A DNA stretch of 64,000 bases, taken from Takakia lepidozioides (lineage: Eukaryota; Streptophyta; Takakiopsida; Takakiales; Takakiaceae). The notes under the pieces are model-generated. The model did no database searches and had not been told where the DNA came from. It saw nothing but the letters and a program-made list of their open reading frames with translations. A program made the position numbers and the translations under genes. Of this stretch, positions 45,521 to 56,917 are shown in pieces. The DNA is taken from the NCBI GenBank assembly GCA_030704615.1, contig CM060732.1:81615171-81679170 (forward strand), read 5' to 3'. Within the stretch, counting starts at the first letter, position 1; the number at the start of each line of letters is the position of its first letter.

Positions 45521-46258
45521 ATGTCAGACGCTCAAGAAGGAGTAGGCAACTCCTGGCTGCAAGAGGACGCTTTTGTTGATGTCGACACTCACAAGGAGTT
45601 GGTAGGAGATATTACTGGCATCGTGGGGACTCGCATCTCTGGATTGGAAGCATTGGTGGATTGGTCAAAACCCACAGCAGGGGATATAATTCTTACAGCA
45701 CATGTATCTGCAGGTAGAGTGGGCTGGTCTGGCTTTTATGATGACACCAACAGTGCAGCTGCAAAACAGCCTAACACCGTTGTACTCAGGTCAAGATTCC
45801 CGTGTGCTCCTAACGAAGAGTGGGGGCCACATGCTTTGGGCCTGGACCTTTCGAAGGAGAACGAGTGTTTTCATATTTTTACCTTGTTTCAATGGGTGGA
45901 TGAAGGCTGGGACTGCATTAAACTGCTGGACGAACTTCCTTCCCCCATCATGCACAAGCTTCAGAAGGGTTGCAGACCTGAAAGACCTTGGACCAGGGCT
46001 GGTGACATTTGCCTAACTATTGAGGATGGAGTGATGCATGTCATGTTTGCTTCCTTCATGCATTTGCGGAAGAACTCATCCTCGGTGTTTTTGCGTGTCT
46101 TGCCGCATTGGGGGAACAATCACTTCCACCACTTAGTCTTCTTCTTTCGGTGGGATATGCGAGTGTGTGTTTGGAAAGAGAGAATGATTAGGCAAGAGGT
46201 TCAGGTGCCTAATTATGAGTGGAATTTCAAAGAGGTTGACTGGTCAGTAGCATCCTGA
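45521..46258 (+). CDS. Hypothetical protein, 245 aa
   Basis: Translation from ATG at 45521 (in-frame upstream ATG at 45446 is less likely) gives an acidic, tryptophan-rich protein without stops to 46258. The sequence is not low-complexity: several short strand-like segments alternate with charged turns, and Trp recurs about every 20-25 residues. No signal peptide or membrane segment is seen and no family was recognised. It could be a host orphan gene or cargo of a nearby element. Confidence 0.45.
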   Translation: MSDAQEGVGNSWLQEDAFVDVDTHKELVGDITGIVGTRISGLEALVDWSKPTAGDIILTAHVSAGRVGWSGFYDDTNSAAAKQPNTVVLRSRFPCAPNEEWGPHALGLDLSKENECFHIFTLFQWVDEGWDCIKLLDELPSPIMHKLQKGCRPERPWTRAGDICLTIEDGVMHVMFASFMHLRKNSSSVFLRVLPHWGNNHFHHLVFFFRWDMRVCVWKERMIRQEVQVPNYEWNFKEVDWSVAS

Positions 46259-46609
46259 ACCTCTTTCACTAGCATCACATAGATTGCCTCTTTTCTACGT
46301 TTGTGTGACCCTTCAGGGTGGGATTCTGGAAGCATCTGATGTTTGCTTGAACAATGTAAATGCCAAAAAAGAGATTGTCACAACAATCTTTGCATGTATT
46401 CATGTCCAATGTGTACTCCCGGCATTCATGGTTTTCATTTTGCTTTCACATGGTTTGAAGGTTCTCCCACCTTACTTGCACATGCACGGGTTCATGCACT
46501 TGCATATGTTCTGAAGTAGATGCAGCAGGTGGAGTTGAAAGTGAATGACACATGCTGGGAGTTGTTGGAATCACTCAGTGTTGGGGTTTTCTCATCAGTG
46601 AGCAACCCT

Positions 46610-47272
46610 ATTCAGGACCATACTCCTGACACCTCTGTTCACCAACATTGAAAATCCGGAGGCTCAGCCTAAAGCCTTGCTCCTCTTGGGGTATCCAACA
46701 GATGGATGCTTGTGCGGAGGGATTTCTGCAAGAAATCTGGAAAGCCTGAACAATTTCCTGAACCAATTTTATATACCAACGTAAGTCTCAGTACGGGATT
46801 AACCCCTCACAAATGTAGGTGTATCGCCTCTTCTGCTGCCCAACCATGGATGCGGGGTCTATGGCCATGACGCTATGGCAAACAACGTCTCGTGAGTACT
46901 CAGGACCAGCAAGAACATAGTCTCTCCCTGTGCCTCTGTTCACCAACTTTCAACCACTTTCACAAACTTTGTCGAGGCTGAGCCTAAAGCCCTGGCCATG
47001 TTGGGGTCTGATTGCTGGGCAGGTCATACTCAGCAGATTCATGCATGTGTGAAGGACTTTCTAGAGGAATGAAGGAAAGCCTGAACAATGTCGAACATAG
47101 TCTCTCCCTGCAGCTCTGTCACCAACTTTCAACCACTTTCACAAACTTTGTCGAGGCTGAGCCTAAAGCCCTGGCCATGTTGGGGTCTGATTGCTGGGCA
47201 GGTCATACTCAGCAGATTCATGCATGTGTGAAGGACTTTCTAGAGGAATGAAGGAAAGCCTGAACAATGTCG
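46610..47272. repeat. 180-bp tandem repeat, one diverged and two near-identical units
   Basis: Units at about 46913-47092 and 47093-47272 are almost identical. A diverged unit lies around 46615-46780. The unit includes the phrase GAGGCTGAGCCTAAAGCC. The array ends exactly where the inverted-repeat arm begins at about 47275, so its edge may mark an insertion or rearrangement breakpoint. Confidence 0.85.
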
Positions 47273-47277
47273 AACAT

Positions 47278-48990
47278 ATGCACAATGGATATGAGAAGAG
47301 TCAGGGAGGTTTGTGAGATGGATTCATACATATTGCAATTTAAATGAAAGTTGATTCTGTGATTATTATTTGTTCTAAAGGAACAACTACGGTGGAGGAA
47401 GGGGATTCAACGTTTTCCAGATAATATGAAAATGAATATTAAAAGAATACAGTTCAGTCTGACTCAGAGTCAGTACAATGTATCCCCGCTTCCTCTGCAT
47501 CTAAGTCTAAGTATTTTAGAACACCGGATCCACGCTGGATACACCTACGGCTGGCCACTAAAAAGTCAGGGGATAGGGACTCGGCCGCGTGAAGTGCCAT
47601 TGCTTCGGCATAAACATGAAGCAGAAAATTGGAAAGGGGGCTGTCGAAAACAGACTCGCCAGAAATGACTGTATCTCCTGAAGATCCACCGCTGCCTTTC
47701 CTGAAAGACAGCCTGAAAAAGTTATTACTGTAACTTTGATGTTATCGAGAAATTGAGTATGACTCCCAAAGAGGGTTTAGCACTTACTCACATGAAAAGT
47801 CGTTGTCGACCTGCTTATCTTCGGGATCGTCATCATTTCGAATTTGAATCCGATCAGTCTGTGTGCCTAAAGTGGAGCCAGACAAAAGGGGAGGAGCACT
47901 GTGTTGTAGAGGTCAGAATCACCCTCCATGCCAAAAAGGCTTCTTCCGCCTGCCTTGCATGCATGGTAAGTTGCTCCTGCACCAGACAGGAGAACATGAA
48001 CAGTTTGGAGGGGGGATTTAAGCAGATGAAACCGTTGAAAGAAAACCAATTCGGAAGGGAAAAAACGAACATGTGGACACAGAAAGATCGACCACCCGTG
48101 CAGAGCGGTGGCTGCATGACTCCAGCAGTACTTGCATGAACGCTGGGGACTTTTCCTTTGCACCTCTCTAGGGAGTGCCAATCTGGTCTCTTCAGAGTCT
48201 GACTGGACTGCATGAAGTTGTACAAAATGTCATCGACATGGGGCTCATAGGGGGGTTGACGAAACAACCCTGGTTAGAAATCTCAAAGCTGCGGATGGAG
48301 GATGGTGTCTTTGAGGTGCGAATCCTCCGCAAGCAGATCGCCTCGAACATCCTCGTCTGCCAAAGATAGCAGGTTAGTGTGGTAAACACAATCTATAGTG
48401 GAAGTGTGTACATCTGCTATTCAGAACTCAGACACAAAAAAATCATGAATCGGTGATGATCGGTGTCGATCATAACACATTCTACTAGAGTGGAGCTGCA
48501 GAGAAAATTGAAACTCATGATCAAAGCACAGATAGAAGGGAGACGGCATACCAGCTGACCAGGGAAACCCCCTTTCACAAGGTAGAGGCTGTTCACACAA
48601 TTCCATGTGCGCAAAACTTCAAACCCTGAAGACTTGAGGTATGATGCCAATGCCCGACGACTATCATTGTCACATGACTGAAAAAGCAGAAGTGTCCCTG
48701 CATCAGAGAGGAAGTTGTTACAGAACCCGAACACCCAACTCTAGTAGTTGTCCTCGAATTTGTTCCAGCCTGGCGTCTTGCCCTTTGGAAGAACTTCTGG
48801 CATAGCCTGGCCATCCGGGATGTCGAGAATGACAATGTCGGCCGCATAAGTTTTCTGCACACCGCACACGAAGGTGGGACCTGTGCTCACCTGCAACAGA
48901 CATGTTTTTTATAAGAACGATGACAAGATTGTTTTCAAAGAACGAGACTGAAATACTGCCAACAAAACTTTCAGAGAAAAAGGAAAGAAA
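47278..48990. repeat. Right arm of the 1.7-kb inverted repeat (partner 610-2338)
   Basis: Matches the plus strand of 610-2338 when read on the minus strand. Homology stops on the low side at the tandem repeat, while on the high side this copy continues into an extra exon that the left arm lacks. Confidence 0.85.
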
Positions 48991-49655
48991 CTGGAATTCT
49001 CACCAGATTGAGGAATGAGATTATATTGTCCCAGGTAGGGGATGGCACCCCAGTGTATCCTCTCTTTCGACTCTGCATCATCGAAAGCCAACCCTCATTA
49101 ACAATTTTCATCTCTCCTACTGAATCAGAACGGGAAGGGTGTGGCTTGGCATCGAACACGCACTGAAGAGTGCGGGTATATCTTCCAGCAGTAAAGTCCT
49201 GCCCACTCTCCATCTCCTTTTCATTCTCCTTCCCCTTGTCCTTTTCCTTCTCTTTGGACTTGTCTTTGTCCTTTGGCTTTGCTGGTGAGATGGCTATGAC
49301 ATCAACAACCTTGTCTTTTGGTTTGCGGCCCGCCTTCTTTCCCTTCTACGGCGTTCCCTGAGCATCAGGCTCCTTGGCAGCCAATGTTGCTATGTTTCGT
49401 TGATACTCTTCGTCAGTCAAAGGCGCCAGCATCTCAGCGTTATTGTTCAAGTATTTCATATGCTGTTCTTGAAAGGTCGTGTGCTCAGGTGGGCAGTCAA
49501 GGTACCACCCACAGTCTCTGAAGTGAGAAGGACTCCAATCCTTCAATATCCCTGCAGTATACATGGTTGGATCGTTTGCAGGGTCCGACCACATGTCAAG
49601 ATAGTCGGGAATTCCGCTCAGGTGATTTCCTTCCATAAGCACATATTTCGTGTAC
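47454..49655 (-). pseudogene. Methyltransferase-like protein, copy 3
   Basis: On the minus strand exons lie at 49655-49004, 48890-48552, 48356-48071, 47976-47788 and 47712-47454. The first matches the start of the copy 2 C-terminal half (DWSPSHFRDCGWYLDCP aligned to its CPWYVDLP region) and then a Lys/Glu-rich linker; the others match copy 1. It is inactivated by a TAG in the linker (49346-49348), a one-base loss in a C run near 48250 with a compensating base gained near 48181, and a one-base loss near 47897. The motif IV-like DIPDG remains. ParB-type exons are not found upstream, where palindromes and then a MULE occur. Confidence 0.7.
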
Positions 49656-49796
49656 CTGAAAAAAGGAGATAAATCCCAACCCACAAAAGCGCTCAGTGAG
49701 TAAGATGCAAGTAGAACAGAATGAAAAAAACATAGATTGAAATGGCTCTGAGAACTGCTCCAAGGACCTTTCAGGACCACACTACTGCTCCAGATA

Positions 49797-50284
49797 TGAA
49801 TGTCGTCAACGCCATTCAAAACATTCCATTCAATGATACTGTAAATACACCCTAATCCAGGTGAATGCAAATTATCGTTTAGGAATGACACAGACATAGA
49901 AGTGAATGTCATCAACGACATTCACTAATGAAGCCTAATTATTACTTAAATGAAGCAAAATCACATGATGGAAATCAAAAAATCGAGTAAGGAACTCTCC
50001 AGGAAAACTCAATGCACATTCATAACGAACATATCACTGAGGACCTCACAACATCACTGTATGTGAATGGCGTCAACGCCATTCACAAAAATACCAAAAA
50101 GAAACCAATTACTTAGCTCCCAATCCATGTAAATTCAATTTGTCGTTGTTGAATAATACAGACACAGCAGTGAATGTCGTCAACGACATTCACTTTGGAT
50201 TTCTCATAACAGAGCTTATCAAGCCTCCAGATTGCAAGAGGAAAAAACAATGCAGAACAACTGAATGTCTGCATTGACATTCAG
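49797..50284. repeat. Palindrome family with GTGAATGTCGT arms
   Basis: Five hairpins lie upstream of the first recognised exon of copy 3, at 49797-49818, 49902-49925, 50063-50086, 50170-50193 and 50261-50284. The reference copy (50170) has arms GTGAATGTCGT and ACGACATTCAC around CA. The copy at 50063 has GTGAATGGCGT and ACGCCATTCAC: a substitution in both arms that keeps pairing. The copy at 50261 has CTGAATGTC and GACATTCAG, again a matched outer change. The DNA between copies is not repeated. Confidence 0.9.
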
Positions 50285-50524
50285 CAAAATGAAGTGCAGC
50301 TGCCGACACTGCACCTAGGGATACTCTGACCACTGGGCCCACAAGAAAAGTAATTAAAATGGACGGCTGCATATCTGGAAAGAATAACATAATATGCACA
50401 GTCGTTATCTGAGCTTCTTCCGCCATATTCTCTGTTCATTCTTCAACTGTGTTCTGGAGACATCAGTAAACCGATTTACACTAGATCTGCAATAGCAAGG
50501 TACAAACGTACGCGAGGAAGGAAG

Positions 50525-53500
50525 ATGGCTTCCTCTGAAGCGGAGTTCTTCTCTGACGGCAAACCAGTGCCGTTCTCCCAGGAAGTCCTTGACAATGGAT
50601 TTGCAATTGTTTTGGAACATGTCTTGGCTACCCGTTTTCAGCTGCAGAATGGCTCCATCTTTTTGGAGAAAGAGGTGTACGATCTTAAAGGGAAGTTGTT
50701 GAAATATTCTTTCCAAAACCGTGATGAGACGGCTCATATCAGCCAGTGGAGAGTGCGTCCTGGTCGATACAGAGTACTTGGAGAGCCTCGGCGAAAGTCC
50801 CTTGGGTCATATGTGACGCCCGGGACTGCTGCTTCGGTCGTTGAAGACAAGAGGGAGGTGGTGGTGAAAAAAGAACAGACGTCCTCCACTCCAATCGTTG
50901 AGCTTTCGGATTCTTCCGATGATGACATAAGTGAAATTCCAAATCCAGTCCTTCCTACTGTGGTTGGAGAAGCTGATGAAGAAAAGATTTGTAGTGTCAT
51001 TCCAAAATTGCGGGCGATGGGAGGAATGGCTGGATTCAAAAGTGAGTTGCGGGGAATTGATTGGGAATCTTTGAAGCAGGTGCCTGTGAAGTTCTTGCCG
51101 GAGACTTTTGATGGCGATATCCTATTCGAGCTGCCTCCTCCTCCGCGAGTTGGAGGTGTAACAATCATGATGCATGGAATGGACAAGAAACACGACGGGC
51201 ACCCGTGGTGCAGAACAAAAACATCCAATATTCAGAATGATGACAAGCTTGTTTTCATGATGACAGTTTGCAATGGACACCTTAGGTGTGATAATTTGAA
51301 TTGCAGACATTTTCTTCAGTCTGGGGTTCATAATCAAAGCGAATGGGAGGGTCTGGCGGAAAATCCATTTCAGCCTGGGACTGCCCCTCCACCGGCAAAC
51401 ACTTTCGTCTGCAAATTCTGCAAACTTGTGCCATCCTGTTTGGCGCTCTGCGGAGCAAGAATGTACTATGTTGTCCACCGTTGGAATACAATGACGAGAG
51501 CTTGTGTGCATTTTGGATTCCATAACCATCCTGTCTCGAAGGGGGATTACAGGGAGAGTGTTGAGACAGTATCGAGGTTGATCAAACAGGAGTTCGGGAG
51601 AAACCCATCCGCAACAACATCTGCAATTGCTCTTGGCGCAAGCAAGTCCTTCTTGGAAAACCATATTTTGAGTGAAGGAGATTCTGTGGGGACTAAACTT
51701 GACGGTGCAGCATTGGACCTGGTCATGGATCATTTCTCCACTTTAAGTTCACCTAACATTCGGCATCAGATCAATGCATTGAGAATGGGCTCTGGGATCA
51801 GAGGCTACATAGACAATATTTTGGAATTGAAACGAGTGAGCAAGTACAATTACATCCAGGACAATGTATTCCCAGGTCAAGGTGCCATCAAAGTTTTTCT
51901 TTTCAAAATGTCGACTGTTGGGGAGGGCAGTGGGGTTAGCCTCGTGAAGCGGATGCAGAAGACTGGAAACTTGCAGAACTGTTTTCTTATGTTTGATCAT
52001 GTGAAACGAGTGAAGGATTGGACGACAATGGCTTGTCATGTCTACGATCCAGTGTACCAACGAGTTATGACAATTACAGTTTGTGACATGCAATCCGAGG
52101 ATACGGAATCCCAGAAGCTCATGTGGAATTCCCTGATACGTGTTATGGGCTGCCATCTCCAAATTTCGCAGGTTTCATGGCGGATAGTGCTCAAGCAAAT
52201 TTCAATGCTGTTCGTATTGTCTTCGGATCGGGCGACCCAAAAGTGCCTATGCCAGGAAGAGAGCGTACATGTCTATTCCATTGGACACAATCTCTGGAAA
52301 AACATACAAAGTCGGACATCAAACCAGAGATGCAGACTCAGCACCGTAAATTGTGCAAAGAGTACAAAGATGCTAGAACAATGAAGGAGGCGGACACTTT
52401 GTTCCAGACAATTCGTGCATGGTGGTTCTCTTCTGGAGCTGCATCACTTGAGAGTATGAGAGCATTGGAAGATTGGCTGTCGTTTTGGCACTTTTGGTAT
52501 AGACAGTGGGGAGCAGCCATGACAATGGTACGAGGCTTCTATTTCATGCTTTATTCATACATTTGCTTTCCATATTTTTGACTCATTGCTTTCTTTATGT
52601 TGTTTCCTGTGCACTGTTCTGAAGTGTGGTTATCCTCTTTGCAGAACATGTCCATTGAGGAAATGGCGGACATGCCATCTTGCAATTTGGCAGAAACTGT
52701 GCACAACGCATGGTTGCAGCAGTCTGGGAAACGAGGTCGGGATTTGTATGTGGCAACAACAGATGATTTGATACGTGCCTTGCAACAACAAACCCGATAC
52801 CGTGATTTCTTACGAGGTGGGATTGGTGGCAAGGGTCCGGACAAATGGGAGTTGATGTTGCGTGCTGCAAACAGATCTGGGGATCCAATCAAGATAGCAC
52901 GGGCGGTGAGCATGTATGCCCAGGGAACGCCACTTGTTTCTAGAGTTCCACATCTTGAAGGGGAGGAGAGATTCGGCTCCTGTAAGAGGAAATTGAACAC
53001 TCCACCTGGTTCGGATTCAGATTCCCACAGGGCAGACCGTGATAACTTCTCGAAGCCTCGTGTTCCCCTGCATGACAGCTCCCTGTCCGGAACCTCCATT
53101 GTGGAGGAACCTCCAACACGACGGCAAGCTCCAGCATCAAACAGTGCCACTGAAATGGTGCAGGAGAGAAACAACCCCCTTGATGTGCTTGAGTCCGCAT
53201 GCCCCGACCACGTTTGGCACATAGAACGCACAAGTGTAGGGTCTCGTGTGAAATGTACACCGATCAGGGCAACTTATTTCGAGAAGTGCACTTTATCTAT
53301 ATCTAGAGGTGGTGCCCGAACTCCTGCTCCGACTTTCACGGGCTTGATGCGTCCATACGGTCAACCAGAAGCCAAGAACCACAAGTTCTGGTTCTGCGCA
53401 GATGATTGTGCCAGATGTGTGCATGGAAGTGTGCGTCCTTCCGTAGTGATGAAGCCAACTCCTCCAACCGTTTGGCCCGTGAAGGTGGGAACACATCTCA

Positions 53501-54030
53501 GCTTTCAGGAGATTGAAATGCTGGAGGAGGCAGGTTTTTCCCTTGCGAGACAACCCCAACTCCATGCATGTGCTACTACTTCTGCGTCCTCCCGGGTCCC
53601 CCCGGCAAATCCTGACTTGTGGCCAACCAAACGAGATGGAAAGCTCGTTCGGCGTTTCCCTCCAACCGCTGAACACTTTGGCAAAGTGCAGTCCGCAAGA
53701 ATGCTCCAAGCTCGTGTTGGAAGCACCATGGAAGTACCCGATCCAGGATATGGTCGGGTATTCACAATTATCACTTCCACATCTGCTGTTCATGACAGGA
53801 CCTACGACATCACGGTTTCCAATTTCCCCAATTGCACATGTCCTGATTTTGTGAATATGCTATCAATCAGTTTGGGCAAGAGAGGTAAATTCATACCCTG
53901 CAAACATTTGTATTTCATATTTTTGAGGAGGATGGTTTGCGATCCCAAACGTGACAACTTCATTCACCAGGCCACTATGAGTTTCAACGAGGTCGATACT
54001 CTTTTGCAGCGGGATACAACACATGGGTAG
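50525..54030 (+). CDS. MULE transposase with SWIM zinc finger, copy 2 (nearly intact)
   Basis: A long frame from 50525 to about 52150, a one-base frameshift, then a frame through a GT-AG intron (52528-52644) to the stop at 54030, giving about 1,120 residues. After an N-terminal extension with an acidic patch and a Cys-rich DNA-binding-like region come the core motifs: CFLMFDHVKRVKDW, GFMADSAQANFNAVR with ERTCLFHW, and NLAETVHNAW carrying the expected Glu. The C-terminal SWIM finger reads CTCPDF, then CKH near 53890-53910. The only clear defect is the frameshift near 52150, which could also be a sequencing error. It likely mobilised Mutator-like DNA; terminal inverted repeats were not delimited. 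Confidence 0.8.
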
Positions 54031-54480
54031 CATGAACTATGTAATGTGGTACGTGGATGACCATGATTTGAAATGTGTAATTCACATCAATTCGTCGGCT
54101 GTGCAATGATATGGCCTCCAACTATACGGAGTGAGCTCTGAGTGACAATTTTTAGGTAGTGCACATTTGTCATTGCACCGTTCGAAGTCTACATGTCTTG
54201 TTGTCGCTATGCACTACAATCATCTTTTGAAGATGATCCTAACTCTCATTGTTATTTGAGGAGGGAGGAAGGTCTTCCCGTGGCAGCCTTTATGGCGCAC
54301 ACTTTGTGAGGATATTTTGTCGTCCTCGTAATTGTAAAAGTGAAACAAGCATTTGTAATTGCACAATGTTGGATACTGCAATTGTAGGCCTCAATGCTCG
54401 TCTTGATTCTATTTAGGCAAGATTCCCTGCATTAATTCCACGGTCATAGGACCATCCACGGTTATAGGCGGCGCATGTTA
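54031..54480. other. MULE 3' flank
   Basis: No gene. AT-rich sequence without recognised repeats, leading into the GC-rich region at 54480-54640. Confidence 0.4.
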
Positions 54481-54660
54481 ATGGTGATGTGGCAGATGAC
54501 GGACAGTGCCATGTCATCATTTACCGCCACATCAGCATGCTGACATGACGCTCACGCCACGTTAGCGTGTGTGCAGGCTCACGCCACGTCAGCTGGCGTG
54601 AGCGTACGCTCGCGCGCTCACGCCATTGCGTCGTTGCTTTAGTGTACTACCCTAGTTACA
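54481..54660. repeat. GC-rich palindromic region related to 1-67 and 2789-2847
   Basis: Repeated GCTCACGCC and GGCGTGAGC words form nested hairpins: arms GCTCACGCCA (54577-54586) with TGGCGTGAGC (54594-54603), and GGCGTGAGCG (54595-54604) with CGCTCACGCC (54615-54624). Motifs are shared with the other GC-rich blocks but the sequence is not a full copy. It may be a subterminal region of a DNA transposon. Confidence 0.6.
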
Positions 54661-55560
54661 CTCCAAACCTTATTGTACTACCATGTTACATCTTCTCAAT
54701 GTTTCATGCTCTTTTAATATTTTCTTTTGTTGGATAAGGTATGATAGAATGATTACAGGGATATCAAATTCCTCAACCATTTCTTAATTCTACCGAGTGT
54801 GAGTCCATCATATTTGTTTGTCTTTTTGTACCCTAAATCCAAACCCTAAACCCTTACTCTTACTGTAAACCCAAACCTTATTACACTTCTCTCTAGTTAC
54901 ACCCCAAACCTTATTGTACTACCCTAGTACCTCTTCCGAATGTTTCATGCTATTCTAATATTTTACTACCCTTGTCACATCCAAAACATGATTCATTCCA
55001 ATGGCTGGTGTGTGAACATTGTGCTTCATATGAAGAATCATTCAATCAATAAAATTACTAGCAAGTTGTATCGAGTATGGTACAGTACGAGTTTGGCCCA
55101 TGTTCGATGCGATCCATTTGTTTATCATGATGACCTGCAATGGAATATTACTTTATTCGACTTCCAAGTGGACGTTCAATGAATTGTTCAATACTGCTAC
55201 TTCACATTGAACACTTCAATGTCAAATGGACCTCTTATATGACACATTTTGAACAAGTATGACATCACCTGAAATTTCACAAAGTTCAATCACACATTAC
55301 ACCATGATATTATTAATATTTCAATTAATTTTAATACAAATATATATTAAGTTTAGTCCGGATTTAAGCCAAAAGTCCAGAATTAATTAAAATAGTGTTT
55401 GTAATGGGTTGTGTCCAATTACTGTATTTGAATAATATAACTGTATGGTGCAACCGGATAACATTTATGAGTGGTATTCTTGAGTAGTCTACATGAGTGG
55501 TGTATCCGGATAATTTAAATGAGTGGTATATCCTAGTAGTATATCTGAGTGATGTGGTGG
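54661..55560. repeat. Telomere-like blocks and duplicated ~240-bp unit
   Basis: Telomere-like CCCTAAA variants lie at about 54831-54877. Two segments of about 50 bp with TGTACTACC and TGTTTCATGCT words (around 54640-54715 and 54890-54960) show local duplication. Part of 54791-54826 matches 155-192 in inverted orientation. The rest is AT-rich non-coding DNA. Confidence 0.5.
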
Positions 55561-55599
55561 CTTAGTGTATTTGAGTGGTGTAATCAAGTGTTGTATGGC

Positions 55600-56190
55600 A
55601 ATGGCATGCATGAGGATTGTATTGGGATAGTATGAATGCGTAGTGTGTTTGAGTATAATATCCAAAAAATATAAAAGGGTTGATGTATAAGAGTATCATA
55701 TTTGAATATGACTATTGGATAGTTCCACGGAGTAGCGTAGCCGCATAATAATGTATATGAATAGTATGCTTGAGAAATGCAGCGGAGTAATATGTCTCCG
55801 TAGTCTGTTGAAATATTGTATCATAATAGTATAAATAAATGGTGGGAGAACTGGTTAACACGGCCTGATAGCATAGTACATTGGAGTAATGTGTATGAAT
55901 AATAATGAAGAGTAAATGGTGTATGTCAATAGCTTGAGGACTGTATTGGGATAGTATGAGTGGGTAGTGTATTTGAGTATAATATCCAAATAATATAAAT
56001 GCTTATTGTATAAAAGTATCACATGTGAGTATGGCTGTTGAATAGCTCCCATGAATAGAGTAGCTGCATAATGTATATGAGTAGTGTACTTGAGAAATGC
56101 AATAGAGTAATATGTATCTGTAGGCTGTTGAAATATTGTATCAGAATAGTTGAAATAAATGGTGGAGGAACTGGTTAACACGGCTTGCCA
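55600..56190. repeat. AT-rich tandem duplication, period about 322 bp
   Basis: Bases 55600-55866 recur at about 55926-56188 with scattered differences, including phrases ATTGGGATAGTATGA and GGTTAACACGGC. The sequence consists largely of short TGAGTAGTGTAT-type words. The open frame on the minus strand is a consequence of this composition. Confidence 0.8.
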
Positions 56191-56917
56191 GGGTGGTGTA
56201 TCGTAGTAGTGTATATGATTAATGATGATGAGTAAGTCAAGAGAATGTATAACATGAGATATAGGCTGTCTAAGGGATGTCTTGTTAGGATGTACCATAT
56301 GAGTGACGGTGAGTACACGTACCAACAAAATTACAAATCGATCCGGGGAGGTTTTTTTTCACAGCAACATCTGGACATGGCGACGGCGTGTCATCCCACC
56401 AAAGCAATATGAGACTATCCTTGCAAAGTGGGCATTTAGCATTCATTTGTAGCCACCTATCAATGCAATTCTTATGAAAACTATGTATTCATGGCAAAAT
56501 CATGTCGGTTACTGTGTCCTAGAAAACAATTTCATGCAGATGAGTTAGAGTGAACGGACGCGGTGGAAACGAGTAAGGCTGGACAAAGAAGGACGATAGT
56601 TGCACAAAATGATGTGACGTTGTACTAACACGTCAGCATCACGTCTTGACGTGCCTCTATTCTTCTCAAAATTTGACTTTACGTTATGTAATTATTTTAA
56701 ATTTTGATCTTTATCTTTTATAATTTAACATTAAAATCGTCATCTTCTCCTCTCTTTAAATTATGAAGAGGTCATCGATAAGTTTGCCGATTGTACCTTC
56801 CACTTCGACAGTTGGCCGCAAAATGTCCATATTTTCAATAGTTGTAACATTGTCTAGTTTCCTTTTGTCCTTCTGTTCGTGGGAATGTTGAGGAGGTCAC
56901 ATCCTTACCATTCGGTT
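56191..56917. other. Non-coding AT-rich spacer
   Basis: No coding region, RNA gene or defined repeat was recognised. Confidence 0.4.

Noticed and set aside
55855-56328. 157-codon minus-strand ORF
   Set aside because: It covers the AT-rich 322-bp tandem duplication and consists of repetitive Tyr/Ile/Thr words.
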